From positions 1-64,000 of the forward strand of contig CACVBU010000260.1 of assembly GCA_902728285.1 (NCBI GenBank): a stretch of DNA of 64,000 bases. The letters run 5' to 3'. This document shows, one piece after another, positions 12,432-24,968 of the stretch. The DNA is from Clytia hemisphaerica (taxonomy: Eukaryota; Cnidaria; Hydrozoa; Leptothecata; Clytiidae). A program made the translations under genes and the position numbers. How positions within the stretch are numbered: the first letter of the stretch is position 1; each line of letters opens with the position of its first letter. The notes under the pieces are model-generated. The model was not told where the DNA came from and searched no databases. It saw nothing but the letters and a program-made list of their open reading frames with translations.

Positions 12432-12835
12432 AGATTTTTTACAAACATATCACTATGAGAATTCAATAAAGGATACTAAAACACAATTCCTGTGTAAATT
12501 TGAACAAGATTGGAGAAATCTTCACAGTGTTATGGCTGAAAATTATCGTTTTTGGACTTTGTCATAAATTTCATCGCAGCTGGCGACCATTCCTTTTGAT
12601 TTTTCAAACCCAACACAGATTTTTTACAAACATATCACTATGAGAATTCAGTAAAGGATACTAAAACACAATTCCTGTGTAAATTTTAACAAGATTGGAG
12701 ACATTTTCACAGTGTTATAACTGAAAATTATATTTTTTGGACTTTTCACTGGCTGGGGCGACACCGTTCCTTTTGAAGATTTTTCAAACCCGAAACAGGT
12801 TTTTTCCAAATATACCACTATTTATTACATAGACA
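12432..12835. repeat. Tandem repeat, about 180-185 bp period
   Basis: Two nearly full copies and a partial third begin at about 12432 (cagattttttacaaacat), 12616 and 12795. Shared words include gagaattca-taaaggatact and cacaattcctgtgtaaattt. The third copy is truncated and diverged. Confidence 0.7.
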
Positions 12836-13381
12836 CTATTGTACCATTTTATTTGGTTTATCCTATCTCCTCCAAGAATTATCCCAACAGAAAAAATAAT
12901 GCTTAGCTAAAAGCCGTGGCCTCTAATTAGGCTACTTTTCTCCCCAAAATTTTATCCGGACAATCAAATTAACGGCGCATCATGGCTTCACTATAGGCAA
13001 GTTTAGAAAAAAATTAATTTACAAGAAAAATGTTTATCTCCTTTAGCTCCAATTTTGAACTTTTTAGTCGAGGATGAATGGGGGGGTGGGTTTGGTTCTT
13101 TAGGCAAGAAAGTGCATGTGTAATCACTCAGAAGAGCTAAACTTTCGGCTGTTTTTTTATATTCGTTAAGATTATTTCTCATACTTGCTCTGCAATAGAA
13201 TTATTACTTTGCTTTCTGATCTATTCTGATTAGTAGTTTGTGGGCAACGTTCTAACTCAACAAACTCTTTTCACATCTTTTAATCTCTTCTTAAGCCGGA
13301 GCTTCCAGCGGAGCTGGTTTATTTGTGTTAATTTCAAATTGTAAAAATTTCATGACTGTTAAATACTTGACTAATTATCCG
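12836..13381. other. No gene seen
   Basis: Unique-looking A+T-rich sequence with no supportable coding region, RNA gene or element. Confidence 0.5.
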
Positions 13382-13735
13382 CCGGGGGGGGGGGGTACTA
13401 GGGTTGGTGAATGAGGGGTATGTGCGGCCGGGACCTCCGGAAACCGACCCTTAGAATGACCAAATTTTAGTGAAAAAGTGACCCTTAGAGAGACTTTTTC
13501 GAAAAATTTTCTCCGATTTTCAAAAATTTCCTACCCTTAGTGAGACTTTTTTGTAATTTTTTCTCTCAAAATCAAAATTTTTTTCTAAAAATCGTGATTT
13601 TTCCCACCCTTAGAGAGACTATTTTGAAATTTCCTGATTTTTGTAACCCTTAGAGAGACTTTGAAAGGTGAAAAACCCGACCCTTACCGTCCGCACATAC
13701 CCAGCACCTATTTTTGCCTAAGTACCCCCCCCCGG
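13382..13735. mobile_element. Palindrome-ended element with gacccttagagagact array
   Basis: Ends are inverted: a G-run leading into gtact, then gtatgtgcgg, on the left, against ccgcacatac and agtac into a C-run on the right. The interior holds at least five copies of a unit like gacccttagagagactttt separated by A/T-rich spacers. There is no coding capacity. It looks like a MITE whose interior is a short-motif array. Confidence 0.65.
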
Positions 13736-14769
13736 GCTAATTATATTTGTGTAATTAATAAAATGGTTTGATTTAGCGGTTCAAATTTCTGCCATGCTGA
13801 AAAAAACGGACAAATGATGTCCACTAATTGCACAAGTTTGAGAGAAGACTGTTAAATTTTTTGCGAATTCGGCCTATTATATTTTTGTCTCTTCGGGGGA
13901 GGGGCACGATGAAGAGAACTGTTTATCTCTCTGCAAAAAAACAACAAAATAACAAAGATAACAAGATATACACAAATTCAATTAATCGTTTAATCTATAT
14001 TTGCATTAGCATGCCTACATTTACTCATATATTACTGATAGTGTATAATATCATAAAAGATGCTAACAAAGTTTTCCAATCAGCTGAATGATGAAAGAGA
14101 TTGATTGAAACACTGCCTCGAAACTCGGAACTCTTGTGAACAATATCCCATTACCACAAAACGATGATTGTAGATTTGCACATGAAAAAATAAAAATAAA
14201 TTAATTAAAGATAAACATCAATCAGTCCCAAAATGAAGTATAAGCTGAATCTTTAACATTCTCAGGCAAGAAAAAGTGAATTCCTATATTTTTTACGCCG
14301 TATTTTGACGAGACGTATAGGATTTAGCGATTTCTTTGTTTTTTGAATGGTATATTTTTTGAAAGCTAGTGGGAAATTTTTGTTTCTATCTCTTATTTGT
14401 AGAAAAAACAGGCAGGTCACTCAAGGCCCCACAACTTTGGTGGGATGGGAAGGCTTCAAATCCCACTGCACTAAGGAGATCCAATTCTAGCCCTTCGGGC
14501 TTACTTCATTGATCAGTCCCAACTTAGGGCTGTTTTTAAGAGTGAAATGCATGCAGGGATTGCATTTGTTTCAAAATAATCACACAGTTGTGTTTGAAAG
14601 TCTTTTGTTTAAGCACTTTTATTAGCGCATGTACCTCATATTTATCGATACATATTTTCAAGGCGAAATTTTTGACTTTTCAGTCGTCTTGTTATTTTTC
14701 ATATGTGCTCTTGGCGATTACTTGGAAATCAAAATTTAAAGAAGATGTGTATTTTCTATAGTCAGGCTG
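13736..14769. other. No gene seen
   Basis: No domain-bearing frame. The frame at 13828-14091 is low in complexity and unrecognised. Confidence 0.45.
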
Positions 14770-15345
14770 ACATGCAGATGACCGGGAGACGGCATACTAC
14801 AAGAGGAGAATCCTTTCCTCTTCTTGACTCTGAGTATGCCGACGACACTGCTATTATTTTTAATAGTCATAAAGATATTGTTGAACATTTTGATCGTTTC
14901 GGAACTGAAATTCACACCGGTGCTCTTGAGCCAAGGGAGACCTCTAAAACCGAAGTTTTTTTCTGTTCAAAACCATATTCACTCTAAACCTCACCAGATT
15001 GCTATGATAACGCTAAACTGTCAGACATTATCGTCAATGATAGATACTTACCAATCCTTCAAGAGTTCAGCTATCTTGGAAGTATCGTTAGTGACTGCAC
15101 AGACGACAAGGATGTTGAAGCGTTGATTAGAAAGTTCAGTAATGCGTTTGGTGCAATCTTTTGGTGCAAGTCTGTCTTTGGGGCCAAAATTGTCAGAGAT
15201 AAACTCAAGGGTAAAATTTATAAAACATGCATTCTTCCCATTCTTCTTTACGGGTCAGAAAGTTGGTTTCTTTCTCAAAATATTCTCCTTAAATTACATA
15301 CTTTTCACAATGTAGTCCAGGAGCCAAATGATATATCTCCTTAAA
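14770..15345 (+). pseudogene. Non-LTR reverse transcriptase remnant
   Basis: A piece of the reverse-transcriptase palm and thumb. DSEYADDTAIIFN (about 14830) is the catalytic YADD box, followed by a DRFGTEIHTG segment and SKTEVFFC. After a frame change near 14985 come EFSYLGSIVSD (about 15065), KFSNAFGAIFW and LPILLYGSESWF (about 15240), the usual order of the region after YADD in APE-type non-LTR elements. Fingers, endonuclease and 3' end are missing, and at least two frame changes are needed, so it is a dead 5'-truncated copy. It is a different family from the elements at 39-41 kb and 62-64 kb, judged by residue pattern. Confidence 0.8.
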
Positions 15346-16563
15346 TAAGCACTTTTGCTTAACGCAAGATTCGACAGGATAAACTATATTTTGGAGTCCT
15401 CAGCTATCCTATCCTAGTTGAGGAAATGGTCAGTCCCCAAAGATAACTCCTGGTCAATTTTTCATACTAAACCCGAGTTTAGGGGAGTACTTTTTACCCT
15501 TTGTAAGGATTTGTTAAGGAAAATATCTTTCCATGTAAGATATAATTTGCTATATCTCATGAATAAATCGACTAATTGCTTTGAAACTTTGCCAAAAGTT
15601 TCAAGATAGATTGGTGATCATCATTGGCAAAAAGTTTTTGCGAACAATTATTTTTGGGGGTTAGCCTGGGGGAAATAGGGAAAATTTGGTTATTTTCATT
15701 GAATTTTGACACTTTATAAGACTGGGACCTACCAAAACAAATTTTAATAAGGCACAAACTTTGAGTTATGATGATTGTTGATGCGATACACCAGAACAAT
15801 TTCTTGTCAAATGGTTTTAATTTGATCTGTAAGAACCAGGCAGTTTTGAAAAATTTAAAATCCTTCATTTTTGGATATTGTGTAGACAATAGTGAAAAAC
15901 TTCAGGTCCCCAAAACCCATAAAATTTACAGCCAATCAAAGATTTCATTGGCCGTTTTCTTTGTTACAACTTTAGGAAGTATTTTTTCATGTTACAACTA
16001 AGATCACATGGGTTTTTATTAATTTTCTTGAAGTACCCAATTAGTGCTTCCAAAAAAAACCATGTGACCTTAAACGCAAATTCCATAATGACGGCTTAAA
16101 AACGCTCCAAAATCCATTTTCAGCCATCTTTTACGGTGCCATTACTCAGCCCAGAATTTTTTTGGGCCAAATTTCTTTGTTTAAGCAATTTTGAATTTTT
16201 TTTTAAAGTAGACTGGGCTCTAGCAGCCCTGAAAGACGGCTCCAAACTCGAAAAGCAGAAAATCTGGCTCAAATTTTTCAGAGTTGAGACTGACTTCGGG
16301 CAAAACAAAAAATTGGATGTGATAGCATAGACTATGTATTTTCAAAAAGTGAAATAAAACTCATGTGATCTATAAGCATGAAAGAGAAAAAAAGGATCAA
16401 AAATTTTCTTCCGTCCAATAAAAAAGTACGTCTTTTAGGCCTGTTTTCAAGCTGGAAAACCGGCTATATTCAAATACCTGTAACACGTAATGAGACATGT
16501 GCAACAGGACAGAGCTAAAATTGATTCCTTTGAGCTCCTCAGCAATACAACAGGACTGTATCC
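15346..16563. other. No gene seen
   Basis: Short frames on both strands (15418-16330) show no domain. Sequence may be the degraded flank of the retroelement remnant. Confidence 0.45.
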
Positions 16564-16887
16564 ATGGCGAAGTTGGAATCAACGTTGTTGCGGTTCAAAA
16601 TGAAGATGTCGCACCAAAACCAAAACGAAAAAGGGGACACTCCAAAGCCGCAACACTTGAAAGAGATGATAGACGACGAGACATACAGGGTAATTGAATT
16701 GTGGTCAACCAAAGAGTGTTTGTTCAACGCGAAATCGCCATTGTACATGGACAAGGATAAGAAATTATTGGCCATGGAAGGAATCGTTGACGCGTATAAA
16801 GAAGTAAAAGATCCCCCAACTAAAGGACAGGTACGAATGCCTAAGAAATTATTACACTGGGGAAAACAACAAGGTCGAAAAATCTAA
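16564..16887 (+). CDS. MADF/Myb-like DNA-binding domain fragment
   Basis: A 107-residue frame opening at an ATG. Residues about 35-80 (DDETYRVIELWSTKECLFNA, then SPLYMDKDKKLLAMEGIVDA) have the MADF/Myb-SANT pattern: an aromatic-rich helix, a CL-N-x-SPLY turn, then a lysine-rich helix. This pattern is typical of trihelix/MADF proteins, including the second protein of PIF/Harbinger transposons. The C-terminus is basic and ends shortly after the domain. No partner transposase is adjacent; a Harbinger transposase fragment lies at 25.3 kb. It may be a truncated transposon ORF or a single exon. Confidence 0.45.
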   Translation: MAKLESTLLRFKMKMSHQNQNEKGDTPKPQHLKEMIDDETYRVIELWSTKECLFNAKSPLYMDKDKKLLAMEGIVDAYKEVKDPPTKGQVRMPKKLLHWGKQQGRKI

Positions 16888-18044
16888 GACCAAAATTTTT
16901 TTAATTTTTTTTTAAGCTTTGAAGGAGAGATACACGTGTTTCTTCCACGCGAAAGACAGTAGTCTACCTGTCATTTTCTTGACAAAGTGACTTTTTTTGA
17001 AAAAATTATTGACATGGCAATTAAGTCGGATACCTGCAAGCTTTATTACACCAAATATTTCAATTGTACCAAATGAGATGCCTTTGATATAGATAGATAA
17101 ATATTGGGGTTTGTGTAATTTGTGATGCGCGATCCAACGATTCACGATGCACGATGCGCGATCAATGCTTAATTCATGTTATTTATCGACCGCCGAAGGC
17201 GGTTAATCTTCTGAGCTGTATACGGGTAAAAAAGTTGGATTCAAAATTTGTCACAACTGCGCTATCCTTTTGAATATCTTAAAATTTGACTCACCCATGC
17301 ATGCCTATTCTGCACGTTTGGCAGAATATTGTTGGTTAAAGGTTTGAGCAGCTGAGACAAAATTGAGATATTTGTAGAATCGCTGGTTATCTGAAATGTG
17401 TGGCGTTTTACTACGGAGATAACGATGTTAATCATGAATAGATGAAAAACATGCTGTGGCGCCCCGCTAGGGAGATAAATGTTAAGTAAATAAAAAAACT
17501 TCAAGTATTTATCAGCTTCTGATTCAAACCACAAGTGCCGACCGCTGGATACAAATCCACTTATTTTGAAGACAAAAGTGAAAAAGTTTGGAGATCTATC
17601 CACTGGCAGTTTCAAAACATCTCCATTTTGATGGAAATCAAACACTGATCGCGCAGAGTTAGCGCCTAAATACATTTTAAGAATTTTGCCCTAGCGTACA
17701 CGCTCGCCCGATCGATGGAAACAGGCCTTGATACCCAAGTAATTAGTTTCAAGATCCATATTTTCAAGTTAAATCACGCAAACGAGAGTGTTGAAGTGGA
17801 TCATTGTCTAAACCGATGAATTCTTCATCAAATTTAAGGCGGTCGTTATCCAGTGATGTGTGCACTGTTCTAGTTCTAATTATGCATTTACAGTAATCAC
17901 ATAATCTAAGTTTTTCTTTTGTGATTATAAAAAATCGATTTAAATTATGCATAGACGTTCTCTCGTTCTCTTTAGCTAGCTCACTACAATTATTATTCTT
18001 TTACCCAGGCTTTTTTTTAAAACAATTATCTGCGTATGGATGTC
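16888..18044. other. No gene recognised
   Basis: The longest frame is 137 codons on minus at 17262-17675; it has no domain, no low-complexity bias and no splice context that I can use. I leave it unannotated. Confidence 0.4.
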
Positions 18045-18139
18045 ACGCCAAAATTCGGATGGTACGCCGAAATTCGAATGGCACGCCGAAATTCGAATTG
18101 CACGCCGAAATTCGGATGGCACGCCGAAATTCGGATAGC
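18045..18139. repeat. 19-bp tandem repeat, five copies
   Basis: Five head-to-tail copies of acgccgaaattcggatggc, starting at 18045, 18064, 18083, 18102 and 18121, with one to three substitutions each. The period is not a multiple of three, so it is unlikely to be coding. Confidence 0.9.
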
Positions 18140-18764
18140 CAGTGCCTTCCCACAAACCAAAGTCAGTCGGTTACACTTTGAAGCGTTTGTCGAAAGTTAT
18201 CGCACTGTGGTGGAGGGTGACGTCGATTCCTTGCGGAGTGCATAAAGGCGGGAAAATACGGAACTCGAAAATAAAGACTAGAATGGACAATCGAATAGGT
18301 AGGAGAGGATGTGCGTTGATGTCCAATCTAGTCTCAATTTTTTAGTTCCGTACTGGGATGAAGTTCTGGTAGGGATGAAGTTTGGTGAGCTGAAAATGTT
18401 TTTTTTCGAAATTATTTTGATACATCCCCTTTTATAACGAAAGAACAATAGAAGCAAAAAAGTTTCCAAAAGTCTTCAAGCAGCTCCAGTTAATGGTATT
18501 GTCAACAGGCTCTTAATTTAGAAAGGTAATGAGATGATCCCCCCTCTTCTTCAAAAGGTTTTCTTCCTTGTAGAGAAAAGCAACCAAAATCGAGGAAAAC
18601 TCTCAACACTAGCCATAGCCAGTCTTTGAAACAGGGATGTAAAATAATGAGGATTCCAAAGTCGATCTCGTGCAATTTCAGGATGCAAATAATCCTGAAA
18701 TATATCATAAGTATTTACTAAAAAAATTAGCAAAGTTCTGAAGTTGTAACAAAACTATGACAAT
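18140..18764. other. No gene seen
   Basis: Flank of the 4.5-kb transposon. Short frames only, no domain. Confidence 0.5.
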
Positions 18765-18817
18765 AGACGATTTCGGGGTTACGGTAACCATTATGAATTT
18801 TCTCTCTCGCTGGGGCA
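18765..18817 (+). repeat. Left terminal inverted repeat
   Basis: Starts agacgatttcggggttacgg and ends ctctctcgctggggca. It matches the reverse complement of 23240-23292 at all but two positions by eye. Confidence 0.92.
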
Positions 18818-19190
18818 GATTTCACTGGACGCAAAAATTATGTAAACATTTTAGCTGGCGAAAGGCAGGCAATTTGCTAGTTCTTGGTGTTTCTTATACT
18901 AACTTACTCAGAAAATTCGACATAATTCATAAATAAATACTGAAATTATTTAAGAAAGTGTTAATTAAACAAACTATTTAGTTTTGACTCCTTTTGGAAT
19001 GATTTTTGCATGTTTTTTTTCTCTTTTTCCAAGAGAGATAAAACTCAAAACATTGAGTGAGAAGAGACTTTGTGTGAGTGAGAAGAGACTTTGTGTGTGT
19101 GTGAAGTGTGTATGAAAAGAAAAGCTAGGGAGTGGGAGATGAAACTTGTGATTTTTTTGTGTCTGTTTAATATCAAACAGAAGAATAGGG

Positions 19191-20631
19191 AAGCATGATC
19201 AGTGTTGTGTTGGCCCTTGCAATAACGACAAAAGATATCGAAATGAATACATTATACACAGCAATGTCAAAAATAAAGAGCTGAGATTCCACGTTATTCC
19301 AGCAGACAAGGAAATGAGAGCTAAATGGACAGCACAAATTTTACTGGGAAGAAAGGATTGGAAACCAGGAAATTACTCGTACGTTTGTTCCAACCATTTT
19401 GTTGATGGAAAACCTACTATCGAAAATCCAATTCCAACTTTGTTTTTAAAAGGACCAACTGAGGCCGAAACCCCAACACAGAAAAGTCGAAAACCTCCTG
19501 CAAAACGAAAGATACCATTCTCAGATAAAGGATCTTATGAAGAAAATGATGAGCCACCAACATCTAGAGCACAACTCGAGTTCCAAGAAGATGAAATAAC
19601 GAGTTCAGTGGATGAAGGTACTCGCACAAAAAATCCAAATGTTTCTGTCCAAACAGAATCATGGTGTTATGTTCCCATGGTGTTTGAACATATGACACGG
19701 GAGTATGATGTTCGATTTTACACTGGCTTTGAAGATCCCAAAATGTTTGCCACAGTTTTTGACTTTGTGAAACTAAAAGCATCAGTAATGACATACTGGG
19801 ATGGGACTAAAAGAACTAATCTAGCACGTGTGTCTTCTGAACTAGAGACCCATATGGCTTCATCAGAATACAACATTGTCCCAATAAAATCCCGGCCCTT
19901 CAAGAAAATTGACATTGCAGCAGGAATTCCTTATCACAATGATGCGTCTTAGACTCGGACTCTTAACAGATGAACTTGCATTTAGATTCCAGATTTCTGC
20001 AGGAAAAATTTCCCAAACATTAATTACCTGGATAAAACTTTTGTCAAAAGAACTCTTATCCCTGATTAAATGGCCATCTAAAGCCCGAGTCAGGACAACT
20101 CTGCCAAATTGTTTTAAGAAACTATACCCCAATGTTCGAACCATCATTGACTGCACAGAGATCTTTATGGAAAGACCCAGCTCCTTGGAGGTGCAGGCCT
20201 TATCATGGAGTGATTACAAGCAGCATCATACAGTCAAGCTTTTGATTGCAGTTTCGCCCAATGGAGCCACCACTTGGGTGTCACCATTATATGGAGGAAG
20301 ATCCTCAGATATTCACATGGTTAGACATAGTGGTTTTCTTAATATGCTTCAACCCAGAGATGAAATAATGGCTGACAGAGGTTTTAAGATCAAAACTGAT
20401 CTTGCATTTTATCAATGCAGTCTTTGTATTCCACCATCAGCAGCAAAAGGAAACAAAATGAGAGCCATTGCAGTTAAAGAGACATCTAATATTGCTAATG
20501 TGAGAATATATGTCGAACAGGCCATAGGAAGAATAAAAAATTTCAGAATTTTGAAAGTTACCAACTCCTTACTCTATTTACCCTTCATGAATGACATTGT
20601 TTCAATATGTGCTGCTTTCGTAAATTTGTAA
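19191..20631 (+). pseudogene. THAP-domain DDE transposase (ISL2EU type)
   Basis: Cuts and pastes the element. The frame opens with a THAP zinc finger (CCVGPCNND about 19203; then RFHVIP, W at 19325, and VCSNHF about 19384), a C2CH DNA-binding fold that recognises transposon ends. A linker follows, then after a frameshift near 19915-19940 a helix-turn-helix (LRLGLLTDELAFRFQIS, 19951-20000). The DDE domain (DDE_Tnp_4-like) shows TIIDCTEI (first Asp, about 20147), IMADRGF (second Asp, about 20370) and VEQAIGRIKNFRI (Glu, about 20516). It stops at 20631. No in-frame ATG precedes the THAP finger; an acceptor-like aatag at 19184-19188 suggests a missing short first exon. All three catalytic acids survive; the single visible break is the frameshift. 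Confidence 0.88.
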
Positions 20632-20753
20632 GACCCTTTGGCTTAGAATTTTGAAAAAATTGTTTTATACATTACAATAAAGTTTTTCTATTCTTTTAAC
20701 ACCTATATATATGATATATATATAAGACCTAAAACCTAGAAATGAAAAAGATA

Positions 20754-22679
20754 CTAGTCAAGATACATATATAACAACAATCCTTCAACTGACTGTAAGC
20801 AAAGTGAACAAATCCAAGTTATTAGGATAGAGTCTACTCCTGTACACTTTTTATGATATGAACAACAACAGTCATCACATTGTACTTTGGAAAGTGTATT
20901 TTGCTCTTTTGGTAAAATCTCTTTTTCTTGTAGGAGGGGTTTGTCACATTTTGCACAGAATTTTATTGGTGTAATAAAAAGGATAGCAGGGCAAACATAG
21001 CATTGGTAAAATAGCTCAAGATTAGTTTGTACACGTAACCAATGTTTTTTATCGAACTCGATTTTTTCGATAAATAGTGATTTACTTGTCCAAACGACAA
21101 AATAACATAAGTTCGTTTCTGTTAATGCCATTTGAGAAACCACTTGTGTGTAGTATTTATGAGAGCGGTTCAGTTTGAATTTGTCTCCAGTAACTTTTAG
21201 AAATGGACATTTTTTCGCATTTAAGGAGTTAATTTCCATATCCTCTAAAGTTTTTGGGCAATTGATTTCGATAGTGCATTTTAAGTTATGGCAATTACAT
21301 GTCATGATCCCATCAGGAGAAGCTGCAATGAAAGGTCTCGCTTTATGGATGAACAAACCGACCTTTGCGTTTTTAAGTTTAGGGTACATTTTAATTTGGT
21401 CAGCATAAAAAGCTTTCAAGGCATTCTCTTCATTTTTAGTTCCATAATCTAGGGATTTACTTTTTATTTTTTCACTTCCGTATAATATTTCAGATTTGTT
21501 GTTTTGATGCCATCTTTATTATGGCTTTTATCTATTGTTTATTTTTGTGTAATAATCATGCTACTTTGAAGCAGTCAATCTTCCTTTTCTCACCTCAAAC
21601 CAAAGTTCATTTTCCGATTATCCAACAGTGGCCTTCTCAATTTTCAAGATTGTTTCTTTTATCATTGAGAGATTTGCCAGAAAATTAGGTACGAGAGAAT
21701 CTTGATCCCCAAAATGATGCTCTAGTGTCCGGGATACACAACTGTCTACTGTATAGTTTTTGATGTCAACTTCGGTTTCTGTTTTGTCTAAGGACTTGAA
21801 CAAAACTGCACTTTTTTCACCCCTTCGACTTTTTTGAAGAATGAATCAGCATGTTTATCTTCTATCTCATGATGATAATCTTTCCTGGGATCAAATACAT
21901 TCAACGCTTTAATTCGGACTTCTCCTCGGCTCATATCGGGGTTTTCCGGCTGACCACGTTTTGGTTTCTTAGGTGCTTCCTCTTTAGACTGGTCACTGGC
22001 AAGCCTCTTAGGAGCAAATATGTCACATACACGCCGAGGCTCGGTCTCCTTTTTCGTACTATTCCATTGATAGGCTATATCATTGTATGTTGGTGAAGTC
22101 AATCCTTTATTGTTCGCATATTCGATTTTGTATAGTGTAGCGATTACATGATTGCAGCCTTCATTTGCACCTGTCATACATGAGCAATCAGCTGAAAGTA
22201 TTTCCGGATCCTTTGGATCTTGTTTGTAATAAAAGCAAAACCTTCCCTGATGTAGGCTTGTGATCCTCATATTCGTAGCAAGTAATCTCACCAACAAAGC
22301 CGCTATCAAAAAAGGAATAAGCCTTTTGGTCTTTATATTTCCCTATATAGTCCGTGTCATTGAGATCTCGATTTCTCAAAATATATGAAAAAGGTGTCCA
22401 AGTTCGGCCATTTTGTGTGGTCATTGATAGCATGGGTGGAAAACGAAGCTGGGTCGTCAATTTATCAAGATGGGCGACCTTATCTAGGTAATCCTTCTCC
22501 AGTAAAAGATTTTGCTCTTCTGCAGCGGCAATAATTGGTGCTTTCATTTCTATAGCAACAAAAGCTCTTGCAACAAGTTCAGCATGATTACCACTTTGAT
22601 TTAGCCCACGTACTGTCAAATACCGTTTCAGTGGGTTAATTGTCAGTGCAAAAAAACCCTTATGAGTTGACAAACCCAT
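20754..22679 (-). pseudogene. SAP-SWIM-YqaJ-PHD nuclease of the ISL2EU element
   Basis: Read from 22679: a SAP-like motif (LKRYLTVRGLNQSGNHAELV, about 22625), a SWIM zinc finger (CSCMTGANEGCNHV, about 22180-22140), a basic linker (about 22000-21900), then a YqaJ-type restriction-endonuclease fold: ELWFEVRKGRLTASK (about 21600), AASPDGIM (Asp, about 21320), IEINCP (Glu-x-Asn where Glu-x-Lys is usual, about 21270) and YYTQVVSQM (about 21150). It ends in a PHD-like finger (CAKC, CDDC, CTGV, CSLC; 20960-20800). Two frameshifts (near 22255 and 21800) cancel each other, and several stops lie at 21500-21620. It converges on the transposase, with 122 bp between stops. The role in transposition is not established for this family. 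Confidence 0.85.
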
Positions 22680-23239
22680 AATTTGATCCTTATACTAGAC
22701 ACCGTATATATAAAACAAGGTTGAAACAACGAAGGGTAGGGGAAAAATGTGCTCTCGAGCTTACTTTCTGCATGGAAGAACATTCAAGTGATATTTTAGT
22801 GGTTTACACATCGTGTTTATGTAGCTTGGCCAATATGAGCTGACTTTCTGTCTGTTTGAGATTGTACATGTGAGAACCAGGTTCCCCTTTATCAAGTGAA
22901 GAGATAGAAAAGTAAATAAAAGAACAATCAGGAAGATTCTACACCAGTTAGCCTTCACCCTAAGCTACGAAATATGCTTTAAGATAAGCTAGATGACATA
23001 AGAATGTTTTTCACACTGAATGGTAAGCTTGGTCTAACAAGAAAGAAAATTAGAGCTTTTACGTAATTATTTTGTGCAAAATCAAAACAAACCACTATCA
23101 AGAGATATTTGTGATGTTCTCTCACAGGAGAAATTAGCAAGAAAATATAAAAGAAATATTATTTGACTGGAAAAGTTAACTAAATTCTCTTATGTTTGTT
23201 CCGTATTTGCACTGATTTGTTTGGGGTCAAAGTCCAACT

Positions 23240-23292
23240 TGCCCCAGCGAGAGAGAAAATCCATAATGGTTACCATAACCCCGAAATCGTCT
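23240..23292 (-). repeat. Right terminal inverted repeat
   Basis: Inverse copy of 18765-18817, reading tgccccagcgagagag inward to outward and ending ccccgaaatcgtct next to AT. Confidence 0.92.
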
Positions 23293-24476
23293 ATGACTGT
23301 AACATCTTAATATAAATATATAGGAAAGTTAGATAAAACTAATAAAGTTTAGATAGATTCCTTACACAATTCGAAGCAAAACCTCCACATTTTACTGGCT
23401 TACTATTTAGTTTCCAAAGATGAGAAATTTAAATCTCAAATCTGCTCAAGATCTCAAAATTAATTGGTAGTCTTAACTCTGACTATAAAGGACCAAACTC
23501 TTCGCATAAAAATGTAAAAAATCTAGAACAATATCATAAAAAAAGTTTCAAGTTTTGACAATTGTCAAGACTAGTCTATGTCACTGGTGAAGACAGCTGA
23601 AGAAAGTAATTCATTTTCATTCCCAGCAAACTTTCGAATCGAATACAATCAAATTTTACTTTACTTTCAATCATATGTCATTTAACTTTCCACCATTTCA
23701 TTACTGGAATATTTTCAAACTAGCGACCAGAGACCACATCGAACAGCCAATAAAAACAATAACAAACAAACAGTTCTTCTTTCCACTGGAAGAAGCGAGG
23801 AATAAACAAAATAAATTCTTCCAGGTTTCAAGCCATACCCAAAAGATATTCGATGCCATCCCAAAGCATAAAAAAAGTACAAGTTCGTCTTCAATCATTA
23901 TTTGATTGCAGCACTTTGGCTCTAGGTAGGATAGGATCTAATTCAATGAAATGATTTGATAATTTTCATTCACAATGTTCACAGTTAACCTCTCGGATTC
24001 TTCAATCCTGTTATGGAAATAATCCAACAACTCTGCTTATGTCAATGCAAAAATAGAATTTCAATCTTCTTTTCTCCTCCATCCACAGATTCAGCTGATA
24101 CCGCTTCCTTTTCGTTCGGATTCAACTTTCCAAAACCAATGATTTTGGTTCTCACTAAAGAAATTCAAAATTCGAATCACAAAATTCGGAAGTTCGAAAA
24201 TCTATTTGAACTACCTTTACCTTTAACTTTACCGACTTCTTAAAAATCGGAAAAAGGCACACGCGATGGAGTGCAGCTCGTCCAAAGTCACGACAAAATG
24301 AGCTGCGCCGAAGAGAGAATCTTGGACGGAATTTCCCGTCCAAAAACATTCGATTCCACGGCAAAAAGAAACAGCGCCAAGGCACGCAGGCACGCTTAAA
24401 AACCGATGGTACGCTGGCACACGTATGAAACGCGATGTAGCAGACTCACAAATTTTAAAGCACCTCTCTTCGCGAT
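23293..24476. other. No gene recognised
   Basis: Right flank of the ISL2EU element. Short frames at 23675-23905 and 24013-24510 show no domain. 24240-24460 is noticeably more G+C-rich than its surroundings. Confidence 0.45.
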
Positions 24477-24968
24477 ATGACGGTGCTCCCAAGAGAAAAG
24501 AAAATATCATATATGATGATCGATGAATTATGTGGAAATGATTTACGGATTTTTGAGATCCCCATACCTGATGGTATGCCTAAAGCTATGCTGAGGCTTG
24601 AAATCCAGCAAAAAATAATTCAAGTCCAGTACAGTTCTAGTGTACAGCAGCCATCTTATGCCTTCCCACAGACCTTGCCAACTTACCAGCAACCCTTTGG
24701 TCAACATAACATGATTAATAATACTTACCAGTCCCTTACCACCACTCATCCTGTCAAACTCACAAAACATCCCAACTTCATCTAACCAAGCAAACACATC
24801 TCGATGTTTCACTCAGCCCCGGAAAACCATGGTGGTGTATCGAACGTACTCAACCTTTCAAACGGGTCAATCTATGCTAACTTGTCAAATGCGAATCCAT
24901 CACCACTAGATTCCTCAACTTCATCCCCTTCACCCAGAGCCAAGACTCCACCATTTCGTCGTTTTTGA
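24477..24968 (+). CDS. Unrecognised Pro/Ser/Gln-rich frame with one stop
   Basis: The frame opens at ATG 24477 and runs 102 codons to TAA at 24783, then stays open in the same frame for another 60 codons to TGA at 24966. A single in-frame stop thus divides about 163 residues. The first 45 residues are mixed (MIDELCGNDLRIFEIPIPDG); the rest is rich in Pro, Gln, Ser, Thr and Asn, ending in SPSPRAKTPPFRRF. I do not recognise the family. The biased composition and continuous frame favour a real coding past; the Harbinger fragment just downstream on minus hints at transposon origin. Confidence 0.35.

Larger units (their letters stand above)
18765..23292. mobile_element. ISL2EU-type DNA transposon, complete but mutated
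   Basis: A 4,528-bp element bounded by 53-bp terminal inverted repeats (18765-18817 and 23240-23292) and an AT dinucleotide just outside each end (18763-18764, 23293-23294), fitting a 2-bp AT target duplication. Inside, two genes converge: a THAP/HTH/DDE transposase on plus (19191-20631) and a SAP-SWIM-YqaJ-PHD nuclease on minus (20754-22679). This gene pair is the known signature of ISL2EU (IS4EU) elements. Both genes contain frameshifts or stops, so this copy is not autonomous. The end-to-end preservation suggests fairly recent insertion. Confidence 0.88.

Noticed and set aside
17262..17675. 137-codon minus-strand frame
   Set aside because: No domain, no splice context and no compositional bias; length alone is weak in 64 kb.
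18045..18139. CRISPR-like array
   Set aside because: The 19-bp units are directly adjacent with no spacers, in an animal genome context.
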